A DNA stretch of 64,000 bases from Opitutaceae bacterium. GTDB taxonomy: Bacteria > Verrucomicrobiota > Verrucomicrobiia > Opitutales > Opitutaceae. The stretch spans positions 62,001 to 126,000 of the forward strand of contig JAUSID010000253.1 in NCBI GenBank assembly GCA_030648295.1, given 5' to 3'. The position numbers were made by a program, and so were the translations under genes. Positions 7,646 through 15,946 of this stretch are shown here, piece after piece. Under the pieces are notes generated by a model. It searched no databases and had not been told where the DNA came from. It saw nothing but the letters and a program-made list of their open reading frames with translations. How positions within the stretch are numbered: position 1 is the first letter of the stretch; every line of letters begins with the position of its first letter.

Positions 7646-8785
7646 ATGTCGCGCCGCCTGTTGATTGCCGCCGGTTTCATTTCGCTCGCCGCGTCTGCCG
7701 CGGCCCAAGAACGCGCCACATCGCCGCACTCCAAGGGCGGCACTCCGCTCAATTCCAAATGGGAAGGCGTGCCACCGGAGTTCCGCGAATCGCTGAAGCT
7801 GCCCGAGTGGCCACTGCCGAATAACCGGTCCCAATGGGAACGCGATCGCGCCGGCGTCCGATCAACCTTGGTGAAATTAATGGGCGATTTGCCGGCCCGA
7901 CCCGACCCACGCCAGGTCAGGGTCGTGTCGACCGAGGACCGCGGTGGGTTCACGCTCGAGAAAATCGAGTTTCATAATGGCGCCGATGCGATCGTGCCGG
8001 GTTATGTCATGCTGCCGAAATCGCGTCCCGGTACGCCGCCGGCGCGACGGCCCTGTATCGTTCTGCTGCATGAGCACGGCGGATCGAAGGACAGTGTCTG
8101 CCTCAACCTCACGGCCCGGGATCACGCCGGCACCCAACTCGTGGAGAAAGGATTTATCGTCGCCGCCATCGATTCGTACTTTCACGGGGAACGGATCGGC
8201 CGCGGTCCGGCCGGCGCGGTTGAAAACAAGGCGGCGCAGGAGATGTCGTTCAGCAAGATCAACCTCTGGCTTGGCCGTTCGCTGTGGGGAATGCAGGTGC
8301 GCGACGAACAATGCCTGCTCGACTACCTCGTCACCCGGCCGGACATCAATCCCGACCAGATCGGCGCGAGCGGCATGAGCATGGGCAGCACACGCAGCTG
8401 GTGGCTCGCCGCCGTCGACGATCGGATCAAGGCCATCGTCGGCGTCGTGTGTTTCACCCGCTATACCGAGCTGATCGAACACGGCTACATGCGGTATCAC
8501 GGCATTTATTATTTCGTGCCCGGTATGCTCCAGCATTTCGACACGGAGGCGATCCACGCGCTCGTGGCGCCGCGGCCGCACCTCGAGCTTTCCGGCGATC
8601 AGGATCCCGGCACGCCGTTCGACGGCGTCGAAACCCTCGAGCGTAAGGTCGGCGCGATCTACCGGCTCTACGGCCAGCCGGAAAATTTTCGCAGCGTGGT
8701 GTGGAAGAACACCGGACACGAATACCTGCCGGTAATGCGCGAGCGGATGATCGCGTGGTTCGAGAAACACCTTCCAGTCAAGTGA
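7646..8785 (+). CDS. Secreted alpha/beta-hydrolase, acetyl-xylan-esterase-like
   Basis: 379 residues with a short signal peptide (residues 1-20, cleaved near ASAAAQE). The hydrolase core shows PCIVLLHEHGGSKDS (oxyanion region), the nucleophile elbow GMSMGS with Ser245, a likely acid Asp in LSGDQDPGTP (318-320) and the base His358 in NTGHEY. Such proteins remove acyl groups from plant or algal polysaccharides or act as dienelactone-hydrolase-like esterases. The substrate is an inference from the surrounding sulfatases. The ATG at 7646 directly precedes the signal peptide. It is convergent with the next gene, with 12 bp between stops. Confidence 0.85.
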   Translation: MSRRLLIAAGFISLAASAAAQERATSPHSKGGTPLNSKWEGVPPEFRESLKLPEWPLPNNRSQWERDRAGVRSTLVKLMGDLPARPDPRQVRVVSTEDRGGFTLEKIEFHNGADAIVPGYVMLPKSRPGTPPARRPCIVLLHEHGGSKDSVCLNLTARDHAGTQLVEKGFIVAAIDSYFHGERIGRGPAGAVENKAAQEMSFSKINLWLGRSLWGMQVRDEQCLLDYLVTRPDINPDQIGASGMSMGSTRSWWLAAVDDRIKAIVGVVCFTRYTELIEHGYMRYHGIYYFVPGMLQHFDTEAIHALVAPRPHLELSGDQDPGTPFDGVETLERKVGAIYRLYGQPENFRSVVWKNTGHEYLPVMRERMIAWFEKHLPVK

Positions 8786-8797
8786 CGCCGGCGGAAC

Positions 8798-10108
8798 TCA
8801 GCCCTTCGGCTTGTTGAGATCCTGGATATAATTCACCGCCGCAGACTTGATCGCGGGATCCTTGATTGTCGCCGCCCAGCGCATGGCGGACGCAGGATCT
8901 TTCGCCGCGACCACGCCGGAGTATCGTTGTGCGATGCGATCATAGTGCGGGTGTGCTGTCATCTGGCTGAGCCAACGACCGACCGCTTCCGTCCCCTCTT
9001 TTTGGGTCCACGCGTTCATCAGGAAGTCGTACCCCACCGTGTTCGCCTGGCCCGCCGCCATGTTTTGCCGGTTGTACGATTCCAGCCATTGAAAAGCCTT
9101 GAGCGGATCCGTCCGGGCGTAGCGGTTGACGACCGCTCCGACGATCGCCGCGTTCACATATGGCTGCCCGACGTACGCCTGGAGCCAGTTCGCCAATCCC
9201 AATATATCGCCGGTGGTGTACGCCTGCTCGATCTTCAGCTGCGCAAAGTCCCAGAAGATATTCGCCAGGTAATCATCCTTGAGCGTGTTGGTGGCCGTGG
9301 CTCGTTTTATCATGCCGCCGAGCAGGGCTTCCGTTCCGTCCAAGCCCGTCGACCTCACCAACGAGTCGACAAACCGGCTCGTGTAGTTCTTCCGCCGTTC
9401 GATCGGAATGCTCTCCAATTCCGAAATCGCGAGGTCCGGCTCGGTGAGGGCGAGACCGCGGATCGCGGCGCCGATGAATTGTCGCCTGGTTTCGGGGCTC
9501 GCCTCCTTGCCCAGCCATTCCAGCGCGGCCACCGGATTCTTGATCGCCCAGCCGGTCAGTGCGGCCCGCGTCGCCTCGCCGTCTTCGCTGCGCAGGAAAT
9601 ATTTCAAGGCGTCCAGGCCGACGACTTCGCCGGCACGTTGCGCCAGCAGCAACCGCACATCGCCATGCTGGCGGCCGTAGAGGTTCTTCTCCTCCGCAAA
9701 CGCCTCCAGCATCCCCTGCCAGTTTTCCGCGGACAGTTTTTGCATCACCGCCGCGATGAGCAGGACGCGCTCGGTCAGATTCGGCTCGCGCAGCGCCCGC
9801 AGAAGTTCCCGGCGCATGTCTGCCACCGCGGGAGATGACACGTTGGCGCCCGGCGCCGTATTAGCTGGACGACCCGCGCCTGAAGATTGGCCGGATGCTC
9901 TTGGTTTTGCGCCAGCCAGGGGAACATCGGCGGTACCACCGGTTCCATCCCTCGTCTGGCCGCGAGACGCATTCGATGGCGCGTTCACCGCGGAATTTCG
10001 TCCGACCCAGAAGCCGAGGCCAAGCGCCGCGACGACGAAAAGGACGAAACCAACACGCTCGACCCGATGGCGCTGCACGATGGCACGAGACTCGTTTGCC
10101 GCGCCCAA
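8798..10108 (-). CDS. Membrane-anchored helical-repeat hypothetical protein
   Basis: 436 residues. One transmembrane segment near residues 18-36 (VGFVLFVVAALGLGFWVG) is followed by a low-complexity Gly/Pro/Ser linker (about 40-95) and an all-helical repeat region: LTERVLLIAAVMQKLSAENW, AALTGWAIKNPVAALEWLGK, NRYARTDPLKAFQWLESYN, then KDPASAMRWAATIKDPAIKS. The xPxxAxxWL pattern recurs. Such proteins are frequent in Verrucomicrobiota and have no known function. The start is taken at a TTG (10106-10108), since no ATG precedes the membrane segment in frame. Probably transcribed after the sulfatase gene, 38 bp upstream. Confidence 0.7.
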   Translation of the reverse strand: MGAANESRAIVQRHRVERVGFVLFVVAALGLGFWVGRNSAVNAPSNASRGQTRDGTGGTADVPLAGAKPRASGQSSGAGRPANTAPGANVSSPAVADMRRELLRALREPNLTERVLLIAAVMQKLSAENWQGMLEAFAEEKNLYGRQHGDVRLLLAQRAGEVVGLDALKYFLRSEDGEATRAALTGWAIKNPVAALEWLGKEASPETRRQFIGAAIRGLALTEPDLAISELESIPIERRKNYTSRFVDSLVRSTGLDGTEALLGGMIKRATATNTLKDDYLANIFWDFAQLKIEQAYTTGDILGLANWLQAYVGQPYVNAAIVGAVVNRYARTDPLKAFQWLESYNRQNMAAGQANTVGYDFLMNAWTQKEGTEAVGRWLSQMTAHPHYDRIAQRYSGVVAAKDPASAMRWAATIKDPAIKSAAVNYIQDLNKPKG

Positions 10109-10146
10109 TACTCAAACCCATAAGATTCCGCCCACGCCGCAAAGAA

Positions 10147-11550
10147 TCATTTCTTTTTCTTCGGCGCGGGCGGCGGATCGGCCCGCTTCGGGTCGCTGAG
10201 CAGCCGCGGCTCGCTGTAGACCCGGCCGGTGTCGCCCGTCTCCTTCATCCAGCGGTCGACGTCGGCCCGCATCGCGGCCAGCCGTGCGGCGTGCTTCGGC
10301 TCCGCGGCGAGATTCTTGAGTTCGAGCGGGTCGGTGCGCAGGTCGTAGAGTTCCTCCCCCGGACGCTCGTGATAGCGGTGCACGATGGCCGCCGCCGCCC
10401 GGTTCGTCTTCGCCGCCTCGACCCAGCTCCCGAAATACGCGCCGGCATCCTCGCTCTGCGTGAGGTCGACGTGGGTGCTGTAATAGAATTCCGGATGCAG
10501 GTTCCGGATGTATTTCCAGTCCGTCGTGCGCACGCTCCGGATCGGATAGATGTTCATCCGGCCGTCACCGCTGTGGGTGGTGAAGATCCGATCGCGATGC
10601 TCGGACTTCTGGCCGCGCAGCACCGGCATATACGAACGGCCATCGATATCCCGCGGCGGTCTGCCCCCCGCCACATCGACCAGCGTCGGCAGGATGTCGA
10701 CCCAGCTGACCATCGCACTCGTGCGGGTCCCGGCGCGGATTTTGCCCGGCCAGACTGCGATCATCGGCGTGCGGATGCCGGCATCGTAGCAATTCCATTT
10801 TCCGAACGGCCACTGCGCGCCGTGGTCCGACGTGTGGAGGAAAAACGTGTTCGAACCGAGCACCTCGTTCGCGGCATCGAATACCTGGCCCAGCTCGGTA
10901 TCCATTATCCTGATCGCCGCATAATAGCGGGCCCGGGCATCACGGGTCCGCGTTGTGTCGACGTGCATCGGGGGAACCAGCACCTTCGCGCCGTCGTAGC
11001 CCTCCGGATCCTTCGGCCACGGCACGTGCGGCCAGTTCGTCCCGACAAACAGGCAGAGCGGCTTGCCCGCCTTCCGCTCGCGCAGCCACTTGATCGCGTT
11101 CCCGACGGCCACGTCCTCGTGATACCTGTCGTTCGCCCAGTGGTCGAAGCCGTACGTCGACGTGTGCTGGTAGTGGGAGACCTTGCCAAACGCGACGACC
11201 TCGTAACCCAGGTCATGCATATAGGCCGGCAGCTTCTTCAACTCTTCCCGCGGTCGCGAATGATTCGGTTCGGCGCCATTGCGCGCCGGCACGAGTCCGG
11301 TGAGCAGCGCGCCACGACTCGGCGCACAGCTCGGCGACGCCACGAAAGCGCGGTCGAAGGTCAGACCGGCGCTCGCGAGCCGCTGCATGTTCGGCGTCTT
11401 CACGTCCTTCGCCCCATACACAGCGGAGTCGAGCAGGCTGTGATCATCCGACAGGAAAATCACCAGGTTCGGTTTGGTGGCGTCCGCGGCGACGAGGCGG
11501 GCCGCCACCAGCAGCGTCATCAGCACGGCAGGAATGATTCGTGGGCGCAT
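10147..11550 (-). CDS. Type I sulfatase (formylglycine-dependent), secreted
   Basis: 467 residues. Signal peptide 1-22 (IIPAVLMTLLVAARLVAA), then the metal-binding start PNLVIFLSDDHS (DD at 35-36) and the sulfatase signature C-A-P-S-R with Cys75 that must be converted to formylglycine. A second-half HTSDHGAQWPFGKW motif supplies further metal ligands, and WKYIRNLHPE and EELYDLRTDPLELKNLA are typical C-terminal features. It hydrolyses sulfate esters of glycans in the periplasm or outside the cell. The substrate is unknown. No maturating enzyme is in the window. The ATG at 11548-11550 begins the signal peptide; an apparent extension to 11988 crosses repeats and a gene relic. The C-terminus is a run of Pro and Lys. 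Confidence 0.93.
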   Translation of the reverse strand: MRPRIIPAVLMTLLVAARLVAADATKPNLVIFLSDDHSLLDSAVYGAKDVKTPNMQRLASAGLTFDRAFVASPSCAPSRGALLTGLVPARNGAEPNHSRPREELKKLPAYMHDLGYEVVAFGKVSHYQHTSTYGFDHWANDRYHEDVAVGNAIKWLRERKAGKPLCLFVGTNWPHVPWPKDPEGYDGAKVLVPPMHVDTTRTRDARARYYAAIRIMDTELGQVFDAANEVLGSNTFFLHTSDHGAQWPFGKWNCYDAGIRTPMIAVWPGKIRAGTRTSAMVSWVDILPTLVDVAGGRPPRDIDGRSYMPVLRGQKSEHRDRIFTTHSGDGRMNIYPIRSVRTTDWKYIRNLHPEFYYSTHVDLTQSEDAGAYFGSWVEAAKTNRAAAAIVHRYHERPGEELYDLRTDPLELKNLAAEPKHAARLAAMRADVDRWMKETGDTGRVYSEPRLLSDPKRADPPPAPKKKK

Positions 11551-11607
11551 GAATCGAATCCATGGCGGTGAATTCCACCGCTGGCCAGCCGTTATCGCGA
11601 CCGGCCG

Positions 11608-11652
11608 CGTAGCAGCCAGGCTCCGCGTAGCAGCCGACGTAAGGAGGCTGGA
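11608..11652 (+). repeat. Repeat R9, tandem partial copies
   Basis: CGTAGCAGCC occurs twice, the second followed by GACGTAAGGAGGCTGG, matching the CGTAGCAGCCAAGGTAACGA element at 41029 and the inverted copy at 15901. Confidence 0.7.
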
Positions 11653-11667
11653 TTGATCGGTATTCCC

Positions 11668-11740
11668 GAGCGGTCGAAAACCCCAAAGATTCGGTTGTGG
11701 TGCGCCGGGTCGATCCCGATGCCGTTGTCCTCGATCGCCT
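11668..11740 (-). pseudogene. Remnant of a sensor histidine kinase ATPase domain
   Basis: One minus-strand frame reads DNGIGIDPAHHNRIFGVF, which is the G1-box and following helix of GHKL histidine kinases (usual form DNGIGIDPxxxxRIFxxF). Nothing before or after in any frame continues the domain, so this is a ~24-codon relic of a deleted or rearranged gene. It is too short to be functional. Confidence 0.6.
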
Positions 11741-11927
11741 CCTTTCCGAAACGGGGTTTGAAGACGCTCCGTAGTTTCGGTTGCGGCTTCGCCGCCCTCG
11801 GCCAATACCGTTGCTCGCAACGCGACGCGCAACCTGCTCCAGCCCGGTCGATGCGCGAACGCGGCAGTCTCCTGTGGCCCACCTAATCCCATCCTGGCGT
11901 CGACGGTCGCATGCCACGTGGCGCGGA

Positions 11928-14168
11928 TTGCTCCGCCTGCGGGCGATACTGTTCCTCCTGCTCGCCAGCAACGCGGCCGCTGCGTCATCCTATTTCGCCA
12001 TCAAGGTCGTCGATGCCGCATCGGGTCGCGGCGTGCCGCTCGTTGAGCTTAAGGCCGTCAACGAGGCCGCCTGGTGGACCGACAGCAACGGGATTGTGGC
12101 ATTCGACGAACCCGGGCTGATGGACCTCGACGTTTTTTTTCAAGTCACCAGTCCAGGATACGAAGTGGTCGCAGATGGACTCGGGTTTCGCGGCATGAAA
12201 TTGCGTCCCACCGCCGGCGGCAGCGCGACCGTGACGGTCAAACGCCTCAACCTCGCCGAGCGACTCTATCGCGTGACCGGCCAGGGCGTCTATCGCGACA
12301 GCATGCTCACCGGCCACCCGGTACCCACGAAACATCCGGTGCTGAACGGACAGGTCATGGGCCAGGACACGGTCATCGCGGCGCCGTACCGCGATCGCAT
12401 TTATTGGTTCTGGGGTGACACCCAGAAACCATCGTATCCGCTTGGCCACTTCGCGGTGTCGGGTGCGACGTCCACCCTGCCCGGCCGCGGGGGACTTGAT
12501 CCCGGCATCGGCGTCGATCTGACTTATTTCGTCGACCAAAAGGGTTTCAGCAAACCGATGTGTCCGCGGCCGGACAAAGGCATGCGGTGGCTCGAGGGAG
12601 TATTCACCGTCAATGATGCCAGCGGCGCCGAGCGGCTCGTGAGCCGGCTGGCGGTGATGAAGGATCTCAGCGTGGCCCACGAGTGGCACCTGATGGTGTT
12701 CAACGACACGACGGAGGTTTTCGAGTCGATCCAACGCTGGGAGCTCCAGGATCCCCATGCGTCCGCCCATCCGTTTTCGGCGGAGGCAAATGGACAGCGC
12801 TATATTCATATCTTCCCCGATTGGCGCGTGCCGGCCGATTTGGAGGCGATGCGCGATCTCGACAACTACGAGGCCTTCACGTGTGTGGCCGGTGACGGCC
12901 GCTGGGCCGGCGACGACACGAAGGTTCAACGCGAGCCGGACGGCCGGGTGCGATACGAATGGAAGCGCGGCGCCGAACAGCTGACCGGTCGGAAGTTGGG
13001 CGCGTTGGTCGCGTCGAGCCAGTTGCGGCCGGAGGAATCGGCGTTCCGGCTGATTGACGTCGAGTCGGGAGCGGCGCTGCGTGGCCGCCCCGTATCGGTG
13101 GCGTGGAACGAATTTCGGAAGCAGTGGATTGGTTTCGCCGCCGACAAGCCTGGCGAGGTCTGGTTCGCCATGGCAGACACCCCCGTCGGACCATGGACCT
13201 ACGCGCGGAGAATCGTGACCCACGGCGATTACAACTTCTACAATATCGCCCATCACCCGTTCTTCGATCAGCAGGCGGGCCGGGTGGTGTATTTTGAAGG
13301 CACCTACACCGATTCGTTTTCGGCGGCCAAGTCGCGAACGCCGCGATACAACTACAACCAGATCATGTATCGGCTGGATTTGGCCGATGAGCGGCTGCTG
13401 CCCGTGCCGATTTATGCGCTGCGGGATCGCTCGGGCACGATACGGCTGGCGCGGATGGACCACGTCGCGGCGGCCAACGCGACCGGGCAAATCGAAGCGG
13501 TGGCGTTCCTGGCGCTGCCGCCAGGCTGTCGGCGTGAAGGCACCGTGCCGGTATTCGCGGTCGAGGGTACGGGAGGCACCGAATTGTCACTCGTCGCCGC
13601 GAGTGCAGATGCGCAACCGCTTTTTGTGGCACTTCCACTCGCATCGCCTGCCACGAGTACGGCAATCGACGGCACGTGGCGATGTCGCGTCGGCGACTCC
13701 GACGATGGGATTACCTTCGAGCTTCGGTTGACCGATGAGAATGGACGCGTGACCGCGAAACGAACCGACGGCACAATCGCGGGCCGTGGCACGATGACGG
13801 ATCGACGACTGACACTGCGCTTGGAATTCGACGGCGCGCCCTTCGATCTCGAGGCAACATGTCGACCGGCGGAGTTCGACGGCACGTGGCGCGGCGTGAC
13901 GTCTGAGCTAAGCGGCACCTGGTCCGGGAAGCGCGTCGATCCGACACCTGCGGAATGGAAATCCCCGGCGCTCGTGGTACTCCGGCGTTTTCAAGAACCG
14001 GTCAGTCGTTCCTGGCTTCTCCCGACGGATAGCGCAGCTCCAACCAGCGCGCAGAGCGACGTCGCCGGACTGTGCCGTGTCTGGAAGGCACCGACTCCGA
14101 CGCCGATCATGGATCCCAGCGTGCGCACGACGCAGGTAGCGCGCGCATTTTCCCCAACAAACCGATGA
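11928..14168 (+). CDS. Large secreted propeller-type protein of unknown function
   Basis: 746 residues if it starts at the TTG at 11928, just before the signal peptide (LLRLRAILFLLLASNAAAAS); the frame is open from 11781, so the start is uncertain. After the signal peptide comes a carboxypeptidase-regulatory-like beta domain (VVDAASGRGVPLVELKAVNE, NGIVAFDEPGL). A long beta-propeller-like region follows (IYWFWGDTQKPSYPLGHF, WIGFAADKPGEVWFAMADTP, VVYFEGTYTDSF) with DUF4185-like features. Two lipocalin-like repeats (IDGTWRCRV, FDGTWRGVTSELSGTWSG) close the protein. I infer a carbohydrate-active or binding role. Convergent with the serine hydrolase gene. Confidence 0.75.
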   Translation: MLRLRAILFLLLASNAAAASSYFAIKVVDAASGRGVPLVELKAVNEAAWWTDSNGIVAFDEPGLMDLDVFFQVTSPGYEVVADGLGFRGMKLRPTAGGSATVTVKRLNLAERLYRVTGQGVYRDSMLTGHPVPTKHPVLNGQVMGQDTVIAAPYRDRIYWFWGDTQKPSYPLGHFAVSGATSTLPGRGGLDPGIGVDLTYFVDQKGFSKPMCPRPDKGMRWLEGVFTVNDASGAERLVSRLAVMKDLSVAHEWHLMVFNDTTEVFESIQRWELQDPHASAHPFSAEANGQRYIHIFPDWRVPADLEAMRDLDNYEAFTCVAGDGRWAGDDTKVQREPDGRVRYEWKRGAEQLTGRKLGALVASSQLRPEESAFRLIDVESGAALRGRPVSVAWNEFRKQWIGFAADKPGEVWFAMADTPVGPWTYARRIVTHGDYNFYNIAHHPFFDQQAGRVVYFEGTYTDSFSAAKSRTPRYNYNQIMYRLDLADERLLPVPIYALRDRSGTIRLARMDHVAAANATGQIEAVAFLALPPGCRREGTVPVFAVEGTGGTELSLVAASADAQPLFVALPLASPATSTAIDGTWRCRVGDSDDGITFELRLTDENGRVTAKRTDGTIAGRGTMTDRRLTLRLEFDGAPFDLEATCRPAEFDGTWRGVTSELSGTWSGKRVDPTPAEWKSPALVVLRRFQEPVSRSWLLPTDSAAPTSAQSDVAGLCRVWKAPTPTPIMDPSVRTTQVARAFSPTNR

Positions 14169-14196
14169 TGAAAGTGGGACTCGCGCGGTGCCGTTT

Positions 14197-14222
14197 GCGG
14201 GCGAGACGCCCGCGCTCCCAGG
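14197..14222 (+). repeat. R1 hairpin repeat, copy f
   Basis: GCGGGCGAGACGCCCGC followed by GCTCCCAGG, in the 66-bp gap between two convergent stop codons and 12 bp from the serine hydrolase stop. Confidence 0.9.
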
Positions 14223-14234
14223 GGCGGAATCGTG

Positions 14235-15608
14235 TCAATTGCTCGTCAGCAGTTTGGCGCCGCTCTGCTCGAACAGATCGCCGCCGGGCGGGCGAAGTCC
14301 GCGAAGGGCTGCGTTGATCGAGCTGTCCACTTCCGACTGGAAGGGTCGGAAGGTGCGCGGGCGGCTGTTGAAGAATGCCGCCCAGCTCCAGCCGCTCCCG
14401 AGTCGCACGGCGTACGTCGTGGTACCGGGCAGCGAGCCGCCATGCCACCAGTTCGCGGCGGTGCCGGACGCGCCGTTGCGCGGACGAATGCTCAACCCGA
14501 GTCCGTAGTACGCCGGCGCGTCCACCGAAACCGGCGCCGCCGGTCGCTCCGTCAATTGCGCGAGGGAAGCCGCGTGGAGCAACGCCGGGACCCTGCTGCC
14601 CTCAACCACCGCGAACAGCCGCAGATACTCCGGCGCACTCATGACCCACCCGCCATGTGCGTCCATCGCCTCGAGGTTGAATCCGCCATCGGGCGAGGCG
14701 ATTGCCTCGGTGACAGCCGGAAACACGGAATGCGTCAGCGCCGCGCGGGCGTAATCGTAGTAACGCACTTCACCCGGCGCCCGCTCAGCGAGCTGCGTCC
14801 GCCCAAGCCGGGCGCGGGTTATTCCGGCCGGCGCAAGGACGGCTTCCCTCACGTAATCGCCGTATGATTTTCCGCTCACGGCCTCGACCAGCCGGCCAAG
14901 CACGTTGTATCCGAAGTTCGAATAAGCCATTCTTGTGCCGGGATCGAAGTCGAGCGATCGGCCAGCCATGTAGCGAATGATGGTGCTGGCATCCGCCGGC
15001 GCCGGTGTGCCCGCCGCCTGGGCAATCTGCGCCGGCCGAAACATCGGGTCGCCGCTCACGTCACGATTCCATCCTGCCGTGTGCTGCAACAGCTGGCGCA
15101 CCGTGATGCCCGCCAGCCGGGGATCGACACTCGTGCCGGGCAGCGGCGCCAGATCGGGCAGCAACGCGAACGCCTTCGCGTCGAGGCTCAGCCGGCCCTG
15201 TTCCACCAGCGTGAGCACGGCCGTCGCCGTGATGAACTTGCTCAGGCTCGCGATGCGAAACAACGAGTGGGGCTCGACGCGCGTGCCGGTTTCGCGATCG
15301 GCGAGACCGTAGCCGCGGGCGAGGACCAGTCGCCCACGGAACGTGACCGCGAGTTGCGCGCCCGGACAATCGTACCGGGTCATCAACGCCATCATCGTGC
15401 GATCGAGCCGCGCCATCCCGGGCAGCGCGGCGCCGGTGATCGGGACCTCGGGTTCGGGTGACGCTGCGATTGCCGACGCCAGCATTCGCGGCTCGCGCTG
15501 GTTCAGCCAGAACGTGAGACCAAGCAGCAATCCCAGCAGCGCAACGGCCATGACGCGCCGAGTTCGACGAGGTCTGGGGGTGGACCGCAACACGGTCGCG
15601 ATGATCAC
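14235..15608 (-). CDS. Serine hydrolase, beta-lactamase/esterase (class C-like) family
   Basis: 457 residues. A membrane or signal segment lies at about 20-36 (MAVALLGLLLGLTFWLN). The catalytic triad of the penicillin-binding-like fold is visible: SLSK (Ser121, Lys124), YSN (229-231) and a WHGG motif near residue 407 in place of KTG. Other family features are HTAGW, FDPGTRMAYSNFGYNVLG and GLGLSIRPR. Members are secreted or periplasmic esterases, D-peptidases or carboxylesterases. It is unlikely to be a true beta-lactamase. The GTG at 15606-15608 is used as start; the ATG at 15549-15551 is an equally good choice. Confidence 0.88.
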   Translation of the reverse strand: MIIATVLRSTPRPRRTRRVMAVALLGLLLGLTFWLNQREPRMLASAIAASPEPEVPITGAALPGMARLDRTMMALMTRYDCPGAQLAVTFRGRLVLARGYGLADRETGTRVEPHSLFRIASLSKFITATAVLTLVEQGRLSLDAKAFALLPDLAPLPGTSVDPRLAGITVRQLLQHTAGWNRDVSGDPMFRPAQIAQAAGTPAPADASTIIRYMAGRSLDFDPGTRMAYSNFGYNVLGRLVEAVSGKSYGDYVREAVLAPAGITRARLGRTQLAERAPGEVRYYDYARAALTHSVFPAVTEAIASPDGGFNLEAMDAHGGWVMSAPEYLRLFAVVEGSRVPALLHAASLAQLTERPAAPVSVDAPAYYGLGLSIRPRNGASGTAANWWHGGSLPGTTTYAVRLGSGWSWAAFFNSRPRTFRPFQSEVDSSINAALRGLRPPGGDLFEQSGAKLLTSN

Positions 15609-15946
15609 CGGGCGAATGCGGGTCGCAACCGGATTTTAGCCGCGACGTGTCCCACTGCGGCGCAGCGGCACCGGAAGGAAGTGGGCGTGAGTCACAGAGG
15701 ACTCGGGGCGGCGCAGCAACCGAAGTGGCACGTATTCTCGACTGATGCGCCGCGGAGCATGGCGCAGGATCAAACCACCAGAGAGAATTTTTTTCCTCTG
15801 TGTCCTCTGGTCCGAACTCCGTGCGCTCTGTGACCCAAGGATTGGTCGACCAAAATCGTCTCAAGCGATTCATGTTTCTGGTCGACATCAGTACTCATTA
15901 GCCTCGTCACCTCGGCTGCTACGAAGTCGAATCGTACCGACGATGT
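15609..15946. other. Repeat-bearing intergenic gap
   Basis: 338 bp without a gene. It contains a GTCACAGAG...GGGCGGCGCAGC segment (about 15693-15725) that recurs at about 20942, a CCTCTGTGTCCTCTGG stretch at about 15795, and an inverted R9 copy at 15901-15926. Confidence 0.6.
15901..15926 (-). repeat. Repeat R9, inverted copy
   Basis: GCCTCGTCACCTCGGCTGCT then ACGAAG, the complement of the CGTAGCAGCC...ACGAGGC element at 41029. It lies 20 bp 3' of the sulfatase gene ending at 15947. Confidence 0.75.

Larger units (their letters stand above)
11551..11927. other. Divergent intergenic gap with repeats and a gene relic
   Basis: 377 bp between the divergent sulfatase and propeller genes. It holds two degenerate copies of repeat R9 (11608-11652) and a short histidine-kinase remnant (next entries). 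Promoters for both flanking genes must lie here, but none stands out. Confidence 0.6.

Noticed and set aside
14235-15608. Antibiotic-resistance beta-lactamase
   Set aside because: SLSK and YSN are present but the KTG position is WHGG, with overall esterase/D-peptidase-like features; resistance is not supported.
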